Shown here: in pieces, positions 11,265-21,400 of the stretch
How positions within the stretch are numbered: the first letter of the stretch is position 1
How the letters are laid out: each line of letters begins with the position of its first letter
Assembly (NCBI RefSeq): GCF_001659725.1
Contig: NZ_CP015922.1
Span: 744,001-808,000, forward strand
Length of the DNA stretch: 64,000 nt
Source of the DNA: Polynucleobacter wuianus
GTDB lineage: Bacteria > Pseudomonadota > Gammaproteobacteria > Burkholderiales > Burkholderiaceae
Direction: 5' to 3'
The notes under the pieces: model-generated
Databases searched by the model: none
Seen by the model: the letters and a program-made list of their open reading frames with translations, nothing else
Told to the model about the DNA's origin: nothing
Program-made: the position numbers and the translations under genes

Positions 11265-13646
11265 ATGCGTAAAGCAAAAGACTTGATGCCCCGTGAGGCT
11301 GATCGTTTGGGTACGATTCAAGGGCATCGAGATGGATTTGGGTTTGTTATTCCCGATGATGGTGGTGAAGATATTTTTCTCTCTGAACGAGAAATGTCCC
11401 GCGTCATGCATGGCGATAGAGTCAATGTTAGAGTATTAGGAACTGATCGACGTGGTCGCCCAGAAGGGCAGATTGTTGAAGTAGTTCTCCACGCCAATAA
11501 GGTCGTCATCGGCCGCCTCCTAAATGAAAACGGTGTTTTGATTGTTGCGCCTGAAGATAAGCGTATTGGTCATGACATTCTTATTCCACCTAAAGGCCAA
11601 GGACAAGCAAAGCTAGGCCAAGTAGTTAGTGTTGAAATTATTGATTACCCAGATAGCTATCGTCAAGCAGTAGGACGTGTTGTTGAAGTCTTGGGTGAGA
11701 TCGATGATCCTGGTATGGAAATTGAAATCGCGGTACGCAAGTACGGTGTGCCCCATGAATTCTCTGTTGCTGCAATGAAAGAAGCTGCAGCATTACCTGA
11801 TACCGTTCAGCAAGAAGATTTAGAGGGTCGAGTAGATTTACGCGATGTGCCGCTAGTCACGATTGACGGTGCCGATGCCAGAGACTTCGATGATGCGGTC
11901 TATTGCGAGCCAGTGATGTACGGCAAAACTAAGGCATGGCGTCTGATTGTGGCGATTGCGGACGTTTCGCACTACGTTAAACCAGGTCATCCTTTAGATG
12001 ATGAAGGCTTGTTACGCGCAACCTCGGTGTATTTTCCAAGACGGGTAATCCCAATGTTGCCAGAGAAGATCTCGAATGGTCTTTGCTCGCTTAACCCCTA
12101 TGTTGATCGCCTCTGTATGGTGTGCGATTCCGTAGTCGATAACAATGGTATTGTATTGGCGTATCAGTTCTATCCAGCAGTGATGCATTCTGCACAACGC
12201 TTCACCTACGATACGGTTTGGGAGATTCTCTCAAATAGCAAGGGTCCTGAAGCGGCACGCTTTGCTCAGTTCCGCCCACTACTCACCAATCTGTATTCTT
12301 TGTTCAAGATTCTCTTGTCTGCTCGTGAGAAGCGAGGTGCCATTGAATTTGAAACAACAGAAACCCAAATTATTAGCAATGAGCTTGGTAAGATTCTGCG
12401 GATCGAGCCGCGCCTACGTAATGATGCTCATCGCTTGATCGAAGAGTGCATGTTGACAGCCAACGTCTGCGCAGCTGACTTTATTGATAAGAACAAGCAT
12501 CTGAGTCTATACCGTGTCCACGGTGAGCCTTCTGAAGAGAAACTCGTTACGCTGCGCCAAGTATTAAGAACCTCTGGTTTATCTCTGGGTGGTGGCGAGA
12601 AACCAAAGCCTCGTGATTTTGCAAAGTTGATGCGCGAGATTAAAGATCGACCAGATGCCAATATGTTGCAGTCTGTGGTTCTGCGTTCAATGCAGCAGGC
12701 TATGTATCAGCCAGATAATGAAGGTCACTTTGGCTTAGCGTATCCAGCGTATTCACACTTCACTAGTCCGATCCGTCGCTATCCAGATTTATTGACTCAT
12801 CGAGTCATCAAATCGATCTTGCAGAAGAAGCCCTACACACCTGTTCTGCCACCAAAAGTTCCCCTCAATCTGACTTTGCCACGCAAAGGTAAGGGCAGGG
12901 AGAATGCCGTCAATGCCAAGAAATCACAAAACGATGCAAGGGCTCCAGCGAAGGGCGCTAAGTTGCCAAAGGGTGCTAATGCGGCATTACCTATCTGGGG
13001 TCAATTAGGTGTTCACTGCTCCTCTAATGAGCGTCGTGCTGATGAGGCATCTCGTGACGTAGAGGCATGGCTCAAGTGCTATTACATGCGCGACCACCTC
13101 GGTCAGGAATATGCAGGCACCATCACTGGTGTTGCCAACTTTGGACTATTTATCCAGCTAGAGAATCTCTTCGTTGAAGGCATGGTTCACGTCACTGAAT
13201 TGGGTGGTGACTACTTCCAATACGATGAAGCTCGCCAAGAGTTGCGTGGTGAGCGTACTGGCATTCGTTATCGCTTAGGCGATCGCTTGCATGTCTTAGT
13301 GAGTCGAGTTGACTTAGATGCTCGCAAGATTGAATTTAGTCTTGTGAAGAGTTCGGGCGCTGAAGGTGTAGGATCATCTAGCCGCCGTCAATTGATATTG
13401 GCTGCAGACACTGGTCGACCAAATAAGAAGGCCGCTCCTAATAAGAGTAGGCCTACTCACAAAGCGCCTCAAAAGCCAAGTGGTATCAATGTGAATGCTG
13501 CGAAGTCTGCTGGCACTCTGGGTGCTACCCAATCGAAGAGCAAGGCGAGTCGTAAAAATGGTAAAGCGAATAAGCCTGGCCGATCTGTTGGTAAGCCTAC
13601 TGGCACAAAACCGCCAGTACGAAATACCAAAGCTAGAAGAAAATAA
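11265..13646 (+). CDS. rnr: Ribonuclease R
   Basis: RNase R is a processive 3'-5' exoribonuclease that degrades structured RNA and supports tmRNA-linked decay. The 793-residue protein shows cold-shock OB domains (about 15-160), the RNB catalytic domain with TIDGADARDFDDAVYCE (about 197-213, metal-binding aspartates), the distal RNB motif CSSNERRADEASRDVEAWL and an S1 domain (about 620-705), then a Lys/Arg-rich tail of some 80 residues. A Lys/Ala/Pro-rich insert of about 45 residues interrupts the end of the RNB domain (near 525-570). The ATG has a GAAGGA ribosome site. rlmB follows after 36 bp, an rnr-rlmB pairing also seen in enterobacteria. Confidence 0.96.
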   Translation: MRKAKDLMPREADRLGTIQGHRDGFGFVIPDDGGEDIFLSEREMSRVMHGDRVNVRVLGTDRRGRPEGQIVEVVLHANKVVIGRLLNENGVLIVAPEDKRIGHDILIPPKGQGQAKLGQVVSVEIIDYPDSYRQAVGRVVEVLGEIDDPGMEIEIAVRKYGVPHEFSVAAMKEAAALPDTVQQEDLEGRVDLRDVPLVTIDGADARDFDDAVYCEPVMYGKTKAWRLIVAIADVSHYVKPGHPLDDEGLLRATSVYFPRRVIPMLPEKISNGLCSLNPYVDRLCMVCDSVVDNNGIVLAYQFYPAVMHSAQRFTYDTVWEILSNSKGPEAARFAQFRPLLTNLYSLFKILLSAREKRGAIEFETTETQIISNELGKILRIEPRLRNDAHRLIEECMLTANVCAADFIDKNKHLSLYRVHGEPSEEKLVTLRQVLRTSGLSLGGGEKPKPRDFAKLMREIKDRPDANMLQSVVLRSMQQAMYQPDNEGHFGLAYPAYSHFTSPIRRYPDLLTHRVIKSILQKKPYTPVLPPKVPLNLTLPRKGKGRENAVNAKKSQNDARAPAKGAKLPKGANAALPIWGQLGVHCSSNERRADEASRDVEAWLKCYYMRDHLGQEYAGTITGVANFGLFIQLENLFVEGMVHVTELGGDYFQYDEARQELRGERTGIRYRLGDRLHVLVSRVDLDARKIEFSLVKSSGAEGVGSSSRRQLILAADTGRPNKKAAPNKSRPTHKAPQKPSGINVNAAKSAGTLGATQSKSKASRKNGKANKPGRSVGKPTGTKPPVRNTKARRK

Positions 13647-13682
13647 AAAGTAAATAAAGAGCAAAAAGAGTAAATACGAAAG

Positions 13683-14438
13683 ATGAAGCAAATATTAGTT
13701 GGATTTCATGCAGTTCAAGCGCGTTTACGTGTTGATCCTGATAGCCTGAAATCGGTTTACTTTGATCCAAGTCGTCGTGATCGACGGATGGGTGATTTTT
13801 TAAAGCATGCAGAAGAAATTTTGGGTGAGCGCTTGCATGCTGCTGACGCAGAGCGCCTACAAAAACTAACTGGCCATGATCGTCACCAAGGTGTTGTTGC
13901 CTTGGCTGAAAAGATGACCATAGCCCGCACGATCACTGAAGTCATTGAAGATGTCGAGGGCGCAAAAGAGAAGCCATTGTTCTTAGTGCTCGATGGAGTC
14001 ACTGATCCCCATAATTTTGGAGCCTGCCTTCGTGTAGCCGATGGAGCAGGAGTAGGTGCCGTCGTGATTCCGAAGGATCGCTCAGCCTCAATCAATGCTA
14101 CTGTCAGCAAAGTTTCTAGCGGTGCCTCTGAAGTTATGCCAGTCATTACCGTTACCAACCTTGTGCGCAGTATGAAAGAGATGCAAGAAGCGGGTGTTTG
14201 GCTGATTGGTACTGACGATGAGGCTACAAAATCGATTTATGACATCGATCTCACGGGGTCTATCGCAATCGTCATGGGTGCAGAGGGTAAGGGCATGCGT
14301 CGCCTGACAAAAGAAACCTGTGATGAGCTCATGCGCATCCCTATGCAGGGTGTGGTATCAAGCTTGAATGTCTCAGTAGCGAGCGGCGTATGCCTGTATG
14401 AGGCATTAAGACAGCGCCTTGCTAAAACCTCTAAATAA
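13683..14438 (+). CDS. rlmB: 23S rRNA (guanosine-2251-2'-O)-methyltransferase RlmB
   Basis: The 251-residue SpoU-type SPOUT methyltransferase modifies the ribose of G2251 in the 23S rRNA P loop. Visible parts: an N-terminal substrate-binding domain (GFHAVQARLRVDP at 6-18, GHDRHQGVVAL at about 64-74) and the three knotted motifs LDGVTDPHNFGACLR (about 101-115), VMGAEGKGMRRLT (about 197-209) and IPMQGVVSSLNVSVA (about 219-233). Length and motifs are normal. It is likely cotranscribed with rnr. Confidence 0.95.
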   Translation: MKQILVGFHAVQARLRVDPDSLKSVYFDPSRRDRRMGDFLKHAEEILGERLHAADAERLQKLTGHDRHQGVVALAEKMTIARTITEVIEDVEGAKEKPLFLVLDGVTDPHNFGACLRVADGAGVGAVVIPKDRSASINATVSKVSSGASEVMPVITVTNLVRSMKEMQEAGVWLIGTDDEATKSIYDIDLTGSIAIVMGAEGKGMRRLTKETCDELMRIPMQGVVSSLNVSVASGVCLYEALRQRLAKTSK

Positions 14439-14477
14439 GCCTAAGCTGGGATCAGTAAAACAACCAAAGGGGTTTAT

Positions 14478-14663
14478 ATGAAATGCAATATTGGTCATAC
14501 TGATCGCGTACTTCGAATGACTGTTGGTATCACCCTGATGGGATTAGCAGCCTTTGGCATCACTGGCCCGTGGGCCTGGATCGGCATTGCTCCATTGCTA
14601 ACAGGGATGATGGGATATTGCGGAGCTTATAGTTTATTAGGCATTAGCACCGCTAAGAAGTAA
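14478..14663 (+). CDS. Small DUF2892 (YgaP-like) inner membrane protein
   Basis: The 61-residue protein starts MKCNIGHTDRVLRMTVG, the recognisable DUF2892 opening, followed by two hydrophobic segments (about 15-32 and 33-54). This is the membrane part of YgaP without the rhodanese domain. The cysteine near the N-terminus and Cys48 are seen in many members. Function is unknown. A strong AAAGGGG ribosome site precedes the ATG. It stands between rlmB and the converging tal gene. Confidence 0.82.
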   Translation: MKCNIGHTDRVLRMTVGITLMGLAAFGITGPWAWIGIAPLLTGMMGYCGAYSLLGISTAKK

Positions 14664-14665
14664 AT

Positions 14666-14699
14666 GAAAAAACTACTAGTCGATTACTTGGCTAGTAGT
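14666..14699 (-). terminator. Terminator of tal, overlapping its stop codon
   Basis: An 8-bp perfect stem, ACTACTAG (14672-14679) with CTAGTAGT (14692-14699), is followed on the minus strand by six T (14672-14667). The upstream arm is inside the last codons of tal and the stop codon lies in the loop, so the hairpin is part coding. The 20-bp gap to the DUF2892 gene leaves no room for a separate structure. Confidence 0.72.
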
Positions 14700-15661
14700 C
14701 CTTCTAGCTTCTCTGTATCAATACAGAAATTCCGAATACCTTCAGCCAACTTCTCAGTGGCCATTGCATCATTATTCAGTTGCAATCTAAAGCTAGACTC
14801 ATCTAGCTTGAGCGGCCTTATATTCTCAGCGCTCAAAGCGCCTTGAGCATTCGCTGCATCTAACTTCTTGCTAACCGCTGCAGTGCCTGCACTCAGTTCG
14901 GCCAATAGTTCTGGACTAATCGTTAAGAGATCGCAACCCGCTAACTCCAGGATCTGGCTGGTATTGCGAAAGCTTGCGCCCATGATCTCTGTAGCAATTC
15001 CAAAGTGTTTGTAATAGTGAAAGATTCGTTTGACTGAAGTCACGCCGGGGTCATTGGCGCCGCCGTTATCGACATCACTCCAATTGGCGCCTAGTTTGGC
15101 TTTGTACCAATCAGTAATACGACCTACAAATGGTGAAATCAACTTCGCATTGGCAGCGCCACAGGCTGCTGCTTGAACGAGCGAGAAGAGTAATGTCATA
15201 TTGCAATGAATACCTTGCGCTTCTAATTCTTTTGCAGCAGCAATACCCTCCCAGGTTCCAGCTAACTTAATCAAGATACGCTTGCGATCAATCCCATGAG
15301 ATTCATAGAGTGCAATTAAGTGCTTGGCTTTAGCAACCGTTGCTTTGGTATCAAAAGACAGGTGAGCATCAACTTCAGTAGAGACGCGGCCAGGAATGAT
15401 CTTCAAAATCTCAAGACCAAAAGCCACCAAGATGTAATCGACCAAATCAGTAGGGCTGATGCCTGGGTGAGCTGCTTTAACCGAGTTCACTAAAGACTGG
15501 TAATTGCTTTGCTGGGCCGCCTTAAGAATAAGGGAGGGGTTGGTTGTGGCATCTTGAGGCTGAAACGCCTGCATACGCTCAAAGTCACCGGTGTCGGCAA
15601 CGACCGTGGTCAGTTTCTTGAGTTGCTCCAGTTGGCTAGAGGCTGAGGGGGCGCTATTCAT
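14684..15661 (-). CDS. tal: Transaldolase
   Basis: It transfers dihydroxyacetone units between sedoheptulose-7-P and glyceraldehyde-3-P in the non-oxidative pentose phosphate pathway. The 325-residue length fits the classical TalB-type enzyme. The Schiff-base Lys132 lies in [13 protein letters not shown], and [12 protein letters not shown] (38-49) and the phosphate-binding [13 protein letters not shown] (about 170-182) are visible. It is divergent from rpiA, another enzyme of the same pathway, across a 103-bp gap. Confidence 0.97.
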   Translation of the reverse strand: MNSAPSASSQLEQLKKLTTVVADTGDFERMQAFQPQDATTNPSLILKAAQQSNYQSLVNSVKAAHPGISPTDLVDYILVAFGLEILKIIPGRVSTEVDAHLSFDTKATVAKAKHLIALYESHGIDRKRILIKLAGTWEGIAAAKELEAQGIHCNMTLLFSLVQAAACGAANAKLISPFVGRITDWYKAKLGANWSDVDNGGANDPGVTSVKRIFHYYKHFGIATEIMGASFRNTSQILELAGCDLLTISPELLAELSAGTAAVSKKLDAANAQGALSAENIRPLKLDESSFRLQLNNDAMATEKLAEGIRNFCIDTEKLEGLLAK

Positions 15662-15689
15662 GGCTGAAAATTTCTAAAAAAGGCTCTGA

Positions 15690-15719
15690 TTGAGGAATTT
15701 CTTGTGAATATCATATGAT
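15690..15719 (+). promoter_or_regulatory. Candidate sigma-70 promoter of rpiA
   Basis: TTGAGG (15690-15695) and TATGAT (15714-15719) are separated by 18 bp in the tal-rpiA divergent gap. Transcription would start near 15726, about 39 bp before the rpiA ATG. Found by eye; TATGAT matches the consensus at 5 of 6 positions. Confidence 0.5.
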
Positions 15720-15764
15720 AGATGCATTGATTACTCAGTTCCAGTAAAGGCATTTGGCAGATAT

Positions 15765-16475
15765 ATGAATCAGGATCAACTCAAGCAAATGGTAGGCGAA
15801 GCGGCTCGAGACGAGGTACTTAAGTTACCTGCTGGGCAAATCCTGGGTGTGGGTACTGGCTCTACTGCCAACTGCTTCATTGATGCTTTAGCAGCTCACA
15901 AAGATCATTTTGGCGGAACAGTTTCGAGTTCCAATGCTACAACTGAGCGATTACTCAAACATGGCTTTAAGGTGCTCGACCCAAATGATGTTGTTAATCT
16001 TCCAGCTTATGTGGATGGTGCCGATGAAATTGATCCGGCTGGTCATATGATTAAGGGTGGGGGTGGTGCGCTGACTCGCGAGAAAATCATTGCGTCGATG
16101 GCCAAGCAATTTATCTGTATTTGTGATTCTTCTAAGCAGGTTCCTGTACTTGGCAACTTCGCGCTTCCAGTGGAGATCATTCCACTAGCTAAAGGTGTAG
16201 TGAGTAGAGAACTTGAAAAGTTGGGTGGCAAAGTGACTTTGCGCCTAGCGAAGAGCACTCGCACAGACCTTAATCAAACCCCAAGCGAACCCTTTGTTAC
16301 GGATAACGGTGCTTGGATATTAGATGTAGCAGGCTTACAAATTGCCAACCCTGTCAAAATGGAATCTCAGATCAATCAAATCGCCGGTGTGATTACCGTT
16401 GGATTGTTTGCTAAAGAAAAAGCCAACGTATTGCTGGTGAGCAATGCCTCTGGCGTGAGCCGTATCGCTCTCTAA
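15765..16475 (+). CDS. rpiA: Ribose-5-phosphate isomerase A
   Basis: It interconverts ribose-5-phosphate and ribulose-5-phosphate. The 236-residue protein has the RpiA phosphate loop [15 protein letters not shown] (about 28-42), the catalytic-site sequence [20 protein letters not shown] (about 85-104) with its conserved Asp, Asp and Lys, and the [15 protein letters not shown] segment. Length and motifs are normal. It is a single-gene unit followed by a strong terminator, and divergent from tal. Confidence 0.97.
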   Translation: MNQDQLKQMVGEAARDEVLKLPAGQILGVGTGSTANCFIDALAAHKDHFGGTVSSSNATTERLLKHGFKVLDPNDVVNLPAYVDGADEIDPAGHMIKGGGGALTREKIIASMAKQFICICDSSKQVPVLGNFALPVEIIPLAKGVVSRELEKLGGKVTLRLAKSTRTDLNQTPSEPFVTDNGAWILDVAGLQIANPVKMESQINQIAGVITVGLFAKEKANVLLVSNASGVSRIAL

Positions 16476-16529
16476 TCATCAAAACAAACAAAAGCCGAAA
16501 CAAAAATATAGGCAACAGTAGTAATAAAA

Positions 16530-16560
16530 AACCCGACGGGGTATGCCCATCGGGTTGTTT
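16530..16560 (+). terminator. Rho-independent terminator after rpiA
   Basis: AACCCGA (16530-16536) pairs with TCGGGTT (16550-16556), and an inner GGG/CCC extends the stem after one mismatch. A run of A precedes it and TTGTTT follows, so it could act in both directions. Confidence 0.75.
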
Positions 16561-16787
16561 GCCATGGTTTGCATGGCGCAGGCGCTCGGAAGGTATTTAG
16601 TTCCTTAGCCTATAAGCGCATAGATGCACTTATTGATATTGGCTTTCGCCAATGTAGCGGGGCACCATATCTGCCTCACTACGATTACATCCTATGCTTG
16701 TGCTTTTATCGTGTCAACAGCAGAAACTTGGTTTATAAAAATATATTTTTGCTGTGTTGCAATACTTATTGAGAGAATGAGCAGTAA
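16557..16787. other. Gene-free stretch between rpiA terminator and yggX
   Basis: Together with the rpiA trailer this makes a gap of about 310 bp. Two overlapping frames of 61-67 codons are open on the plus strand but lack ribosome sites and any recognisable sequence. An A/T-rich self-complementary piece (AAAAATATATTTTT at about 16737-16750) is the only structure I see and could help end the yggX transcript. No RNA gene, repeat or operator is supported. Confidence 0.5.
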
Positions 16788-17060
16788 TTACTCCGCAGGC
16801 GGCACATAGCCCTGAGCCATGTCAGCGCCACCTTCAAAGAAGTATTTTTCAACTTGCTTTAAAAGGTACTGGCGAGCTCGGGGATCAGCCATATTGAGGC
16901 GATTTTCATTAATCAACATGGTTTGTTGCTTTAGCCAAGCGGCCCACGCTTCTTTGGAAACTTGATTCCAAATCTTTTTGCCCAATTCACCAGGAAGTGG
17001 AGCGAAATCCATACCTTCTGCTTCTTTATTGAGTTTGATGCATTGAACCATCCGTGCCAT
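16788..17060 (-). CDS. yggX: YggX, Fe(II)-trafficking / oxidative damage protection protein
   Basis: The 90-residue protein matches the YggX family along its whole length: [18 protein letters not shown] with conserved Cys7, then [18 protein letters not shown] and [18 protein letters not shown]. Members protect Fe-S enzymes against superoxide and are thought to handle labile iron. In many proteobacteria it lies beside mutY; here it follows argA on the same strand after 32 bp, with an AAAGGT ribosome site, so it is probably cotranscribed with argA. Confidence 0.95.
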   Translation of the reverse strand: MARMVQCIKLNKEAEGMDFAPLPGELGKKIWNQVSKEAWAAWLKQQTMLINENRLNMADPRARQYLLKQVEKYFFEGGADMAQGYVPPAE

Positions 17061-17092
17061 CTGTAATACCTTTCTAATGTATTTCTTTTTAC

Positions 17093-18457
17093 TTAAAGAT
17101 CTTTGGTTAAAACCATGGACTTACGGTCCCAGTTATAAATTTGTTTTCTTTCTTCTGGCAGGTCATCTACCGTAGCCCGTTTAAAGCCACGCTTGAGGAA
17201 CCAATGCTCAGTTCTTGTAGTGAGAACAAATAATTTTTTGATTCCTTCTTGTTTAGCTCTCATCTCAACGCGTTTGAGCAAACGCTCACCGTCACCAGAA
17301 CCTTGGACATCAGGATCAACTGCAAGGCAGGCTAGTTCACCAACACCATTAGGGAACGGGAAGAGGGCAGCACAACCGAAGAGAACGCGGTCATGCTCAA
17401 TTACCGAGAAGCGATGAATATCCCGCTCAATCACATCTTGTCCACGGGCTGCCAAGATGCCTTCTTCTTCGAGTGGCATCGTGAGTTGCAAGATACCGCC
17501 CACATCATCCTGATTGGCTTCGCGTAAGTTCTCTATATCCGAAGAGGCGAGCATCATACCAATGCCGTCATGGGTAAAGAGTTCCTCTAAGAGAGCGCCA
17601 TCTTGATTGCAAGGCAAGAAGTGAACTCGGCTTACACCAGCCCGAATTGCTCTGCCAGCAATGTTTAGAAGACCCTTCATGCCCAAGTCGATATCTTTAT
17701 TCTGCGCAACATACTCTTGTAGTTGAGGCATCGAGAGTTCAGTGATGAAGTCACCTTCAGCATCCCTGAGGCCAGCATAAGGACTCAAGAAAATTAACTT
17801 ATCTGCTTTAAGAGCGGCAGCAGTAGAGGCGGCCACGTCTTCATAGGCTAAGTTAAATGCTTGACCAGTAGGCGAGAAGCCCAATGGAGAGAGCAACACA
17901 ATCTTGTTGCTATCGAGCGATAACTTAATCGAAGTGGAGTCCACCTTACGGACTAAGCCAGTATGGATGTAATCAACACCTTCTACTACACCAACTGGCA
18001 TCGCGGTGATGAAGTTACCTGAAATCACAGAGATGCGTGATCCAGCCATTGGGGTATTTGGAAGACCACGGCTAAACGCCGCTTCGATATCCAGACGTAA
18101 TTCACCAGCGGCTTCTTTTACGCACTCAAGTGCTGCAGCATCGGTGATCCGATAGCTGTGCAATGCGCTCTTGCCAAACTTGCTCTTAATCTTGCGCAGC
18201 ATGAGCTGCTCTTCAATTTGTGGACGAATGCCATGAACCAAAACAATCCGCATACCCATGGCATGCAACATTGCAATGTCTTCGATCAGATTCTCAAGAC
18301 CGATTTCTTGTACGAGCTCACCAGCAAAGGCGATAACAAAGGTCTTTTCGCGGAAGCTATGAATATAGGGCGCAACATCGCGTAACCACCCTACAAAGGG
18401 GAAGTTGGAGGTAGTTTCTTCGGCGCTTGAGGCCAGGTTCGGTGCATTTGTCGGCAT
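17093..18457 (-). CDS. argA: Amino-acid N-acetyltransferase (N-acetylglutamate synthase)
   Basis: ArgA acetylates glutamate with acetyl-CoA, the first step of arginine synthesis. The 454-residue protein has an N-terminal amino-acid-kinase domain without kinase function (about 30-290: [42 protein letters not shown]), which binds arginine for feedback control, and a C-terminal GNAT domain (about 305-454: [20 protein letters not shown] is the acetyl-CoA loop). Length and domain order are those of classical ArgA. Its start is only 17 bp from the divergent hrpA start. Confidence 0.96.
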   Translation of the reverse strand: MPTNAPNLASSAEETTSNFPFVGWLRDVAPYIHSFREKTFVIAFAGELVQEIGLENLIEDIAMLHAMGMRIVLVHGIRPQIEEQLMLRKIKSKFGKSALHSYRITDAAALECVKEAAGELRLDIEAAFSRGLPNTPMAGSRISVISGNFITAMPVGVVEGVDYIHTGLVRKVDSTSIKLSLDSNKIVLLSPLGFSPTGQAFNLAYEDVAASTAAALKADKLIFLSPYAGLRDAEGDFITELSMPQLQEYVAQNKDIDLGMKGLLNIAGRAIRAGVSRVHFLPCNQDGALLEELFTHDGIGMMLASSDIENLREANQDDVGGILQLTMPLEEEGILAARGQDVIERDIHRFSVIEHDRVLFGCAALFPFPNGVGELACLAVDPDVQGSGDGERLLKRVEMRAKQEGIKKLFVLTTRTEHWFLKRGFKRATVDDLPEERKQIYNWDRKSMVLTKDL

Positions 18458-18474
18458 AGTGAGAAAATTATAGG

Positions 18475-21400
18475 GTGCAAGAGCCTATAAACCAACAAAA
18501 ACCCAAAGCATCTACTCCGTCTGTGCCTGCTTCCAACACCGGACGCAGTCTTAAGATCCGCTTTCCGGAAGAATTGCCGGTCTCTAGTCAGCGCCAGCTA
18601 ATCAAAGATGCCTTGCAGAGCCATCAGGTGGTCATTGTGTGTGGCGAGACAGGTTCAGGTAAGACTACCCAGTTGCCAAAGATCTGTTTAGATCTAGGGC
18701 GAGGCACGATCAATGGCGGCAAGTTAATTGGCCACACCCAACCACGACGAATTGCTGCCACCGCTACTGCTAAGCGCATTGCTCAAGAGCTAGGCTCACC
18801 AATTGGTCAAGATGTGGGTTATCAAGTGCGCTTTGCTGATAGGACTAGCAATACAGCCTCAGTCAAATTAATGACAGATGGTATTTTGCTGGCTGAGACG
18901 CAGCGAGAGCCGCAACTCAAAGCCTACGACACACTGATCATTGACGAGGCGCACGAACGTAGCCTGAATATCGATTTCTTATTGGGTTACTTGAGGCAGT
19001 TACTACCCAAGAGACCTGATCTCAAGCTGATCATCACTTCAGCAACGATTGATGCCCAGCGCTTTGCCGAACACTTTGCTATCAATGGCAAAGTAGCACC
19101 CGTCATTGAGGTCAGTGGTCGATTATTTCCGGTGGAGCAGCGCTACTCACCACTTGAGCCCGATGCTAAGCCTGATGGAAAGAAAGAATCTAAGACTGCA
19201 AAAGAAATCCCCGATGCAGTCGCAGAAGAAATTGCTAAGGTGTGGCGAGAGGGTGCTACAGGTGCTGGCGATGTTCTCGTCTTTTTGCCTGGTGAGCGTG
19301 AAATACGGGATTGCGCAGAAGCGTTGCGCAAAGACCATGTATTGCAGCAACGCTTTCATCCAGAAGTACTGAGCTTGTTTGCGCGCCAATCGGTAGCCGA
19401 GCAAGAGCGAGTCTTTAGTCCTGGAAATGGCCGCCGTATTATTTTGACGACCAACGTTGCAGAGACCTCTCTTACCGTTCCCAATATTCGCTATGTAATA
19501 GATAGTGGTTTAGCAAGAGTGAAACGCTACTCTTATCGTAATAAGGTTGAGCAGTTACAGATTGAGCCAATCTCTCAAGCTGCGGCCAATCAAAGAGCGG
19601 GTCGCTGCGGCCGCGTTTCTGATGGCATCTGTGTGCGCCTTTATAGCGAGCAGGATTACCAAAGTCGTCCCAAATTTACTGATCCAGAAATTCTGCGCAG
19701 TTCACTGGCGGCAGTGTTGTTGCGAATGAGCTCATTGCGCTTATCTAAGATTCAGCATTTCCCATTTATTGATAAGCCATTAGGTAGAGCAATTGCTGAT
19801 GGTGTGCAGCTACTTGATGAGTTGGGCGCGATTGAGTTTGATGAAGCGCAAGCCGGCAATGGTAAAGATATTAATAATAGTTTTAAGTTAACGCAGATTG
19901 GTAAGCAACTAGCTGACTTACCCTTAGATCCTCGTATCGGTAGAATGCTGCTCGCTGCAAAAGAGCAGAACGCATTAAAAGAGGTCACCATCATCGCCTC
20001 AGCATTAGCGACACAAGATCCGCGGGAGCGGCCCATGGATCAGGGGGCTGCTGCAGACCAAGCACACTTGCAATTTGCAGACGAACGTTCCGAGTTCCTC
20101 AGTTTCGTAAAGCTATGGAATTGGTATCAAGATGCCTTGCAACACAAACACAGCAATCGTCAGTTAGAAAATCTGTGTCGCAGCAAATTTTTATCACCAA
20201 GAAGGTTGCGCGAGTGGCGTGATGTGCATGGCCAGTTGCACACCATGCTCGGTGAAAAGGGCTGGAAAGAAAATGCTAGCCCAGCTACGTATGAGCAAGT
20301 CCATCTCTCATTGCTTACTGGTCTACTAGGTTACGTTGCCAAAAAAGAGGAAGACGAAAAATCTCAAGACCGTAATAGCAAGACAGGTGGGTATGTGGGT
20401 GCTAGGGGTATTCGCCCCTTCATCTGGCCAGGATCGACGATTGGTAAGAAAGCAGGCGCATGGATCTTAGCGGGTGAATTGCAAGAGACCAGTCGTATGT
20501 ATGCCCGGACGATTGCTAAGATCGAGCCACAATGGGTGGAGAAGGTTGCTGCTCATCGTCTGATCAAGTCCTTGAGCGACCCGTTCTGGGATAACCGCCA
20601 GGGCGAGGTCTTGGCTTTTGAGCGGGGCACCTTATACGGCCTGCCGATTTATCACGGACGCCGGGTACGTTATGAGCCGCACAATCCAGAAGAGGCTCGT
20701 GAGCTATTCATTCGACAAGCATTGGTCCAAGAAGAAATGTTTGGTCGTATGGATACACCAGCACTTCAACGTGAGACTGAAGCTGATGCCAAGAAAAAAT
20801 ATCCTGGCAGTTTTGGATTCTTTTGGCACAACCGCCGCCTGATTAAAGAAATCGAAGCGCTTGAGCATCGCTCACGCCGTCCCGATGTATTGGTCGACGA
20901 TGAATTACTCTTTGCTTTTTATGAATCTCGCATTCCGAAGGGGGTCTGCAATCGAGAAGATCTCAAAGCCCATCTTAAGAAATCACCAGATCTAGATCCA
21001 CAGCTGCGTCTAGAGAAGGCTGACCTCATGCGCCATGAGGCCGCAGGCATTACGGTAGACCGATACCCTAAGGTGATGAGGGTTGGTGGAGCAGAGCTTA
21101 ACCTGACTTATCACTTTGAGCCAGGGAGCCCTAAGGACGGTGTCACCCTGGTCGTGCCTCTGGCACAGCTCAATCAAGTCGATGGCCGTCGCTGTGAATG
21201 GTTAGTGCCAGGGATGTGTGAAGAGAAGACTCTGTTGCTGCTCAAAACTTTGCCGCAGAAATTACGCCGTCATTGTGTGCCACTACCTGATTACGCTAAA
21301 TCCTATTTAGAGCGAAAACTCGACTCCAATCAATTTGGCATTGGTGATTTTCTTGATAGTTTGATTGTTGACATTCGTAAAGAGCGCGGCTTAGAAATTA

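Noticed and set aside
16569..16809. Two overlapping ORFs of 67 and 61 codons after the rpiA terminator
   Set aside because: No ribosome sites, cysteine/tyrosine-rich translation typical of noncoding A/T-rich DNA, and one runs into yggX. No family recognised.
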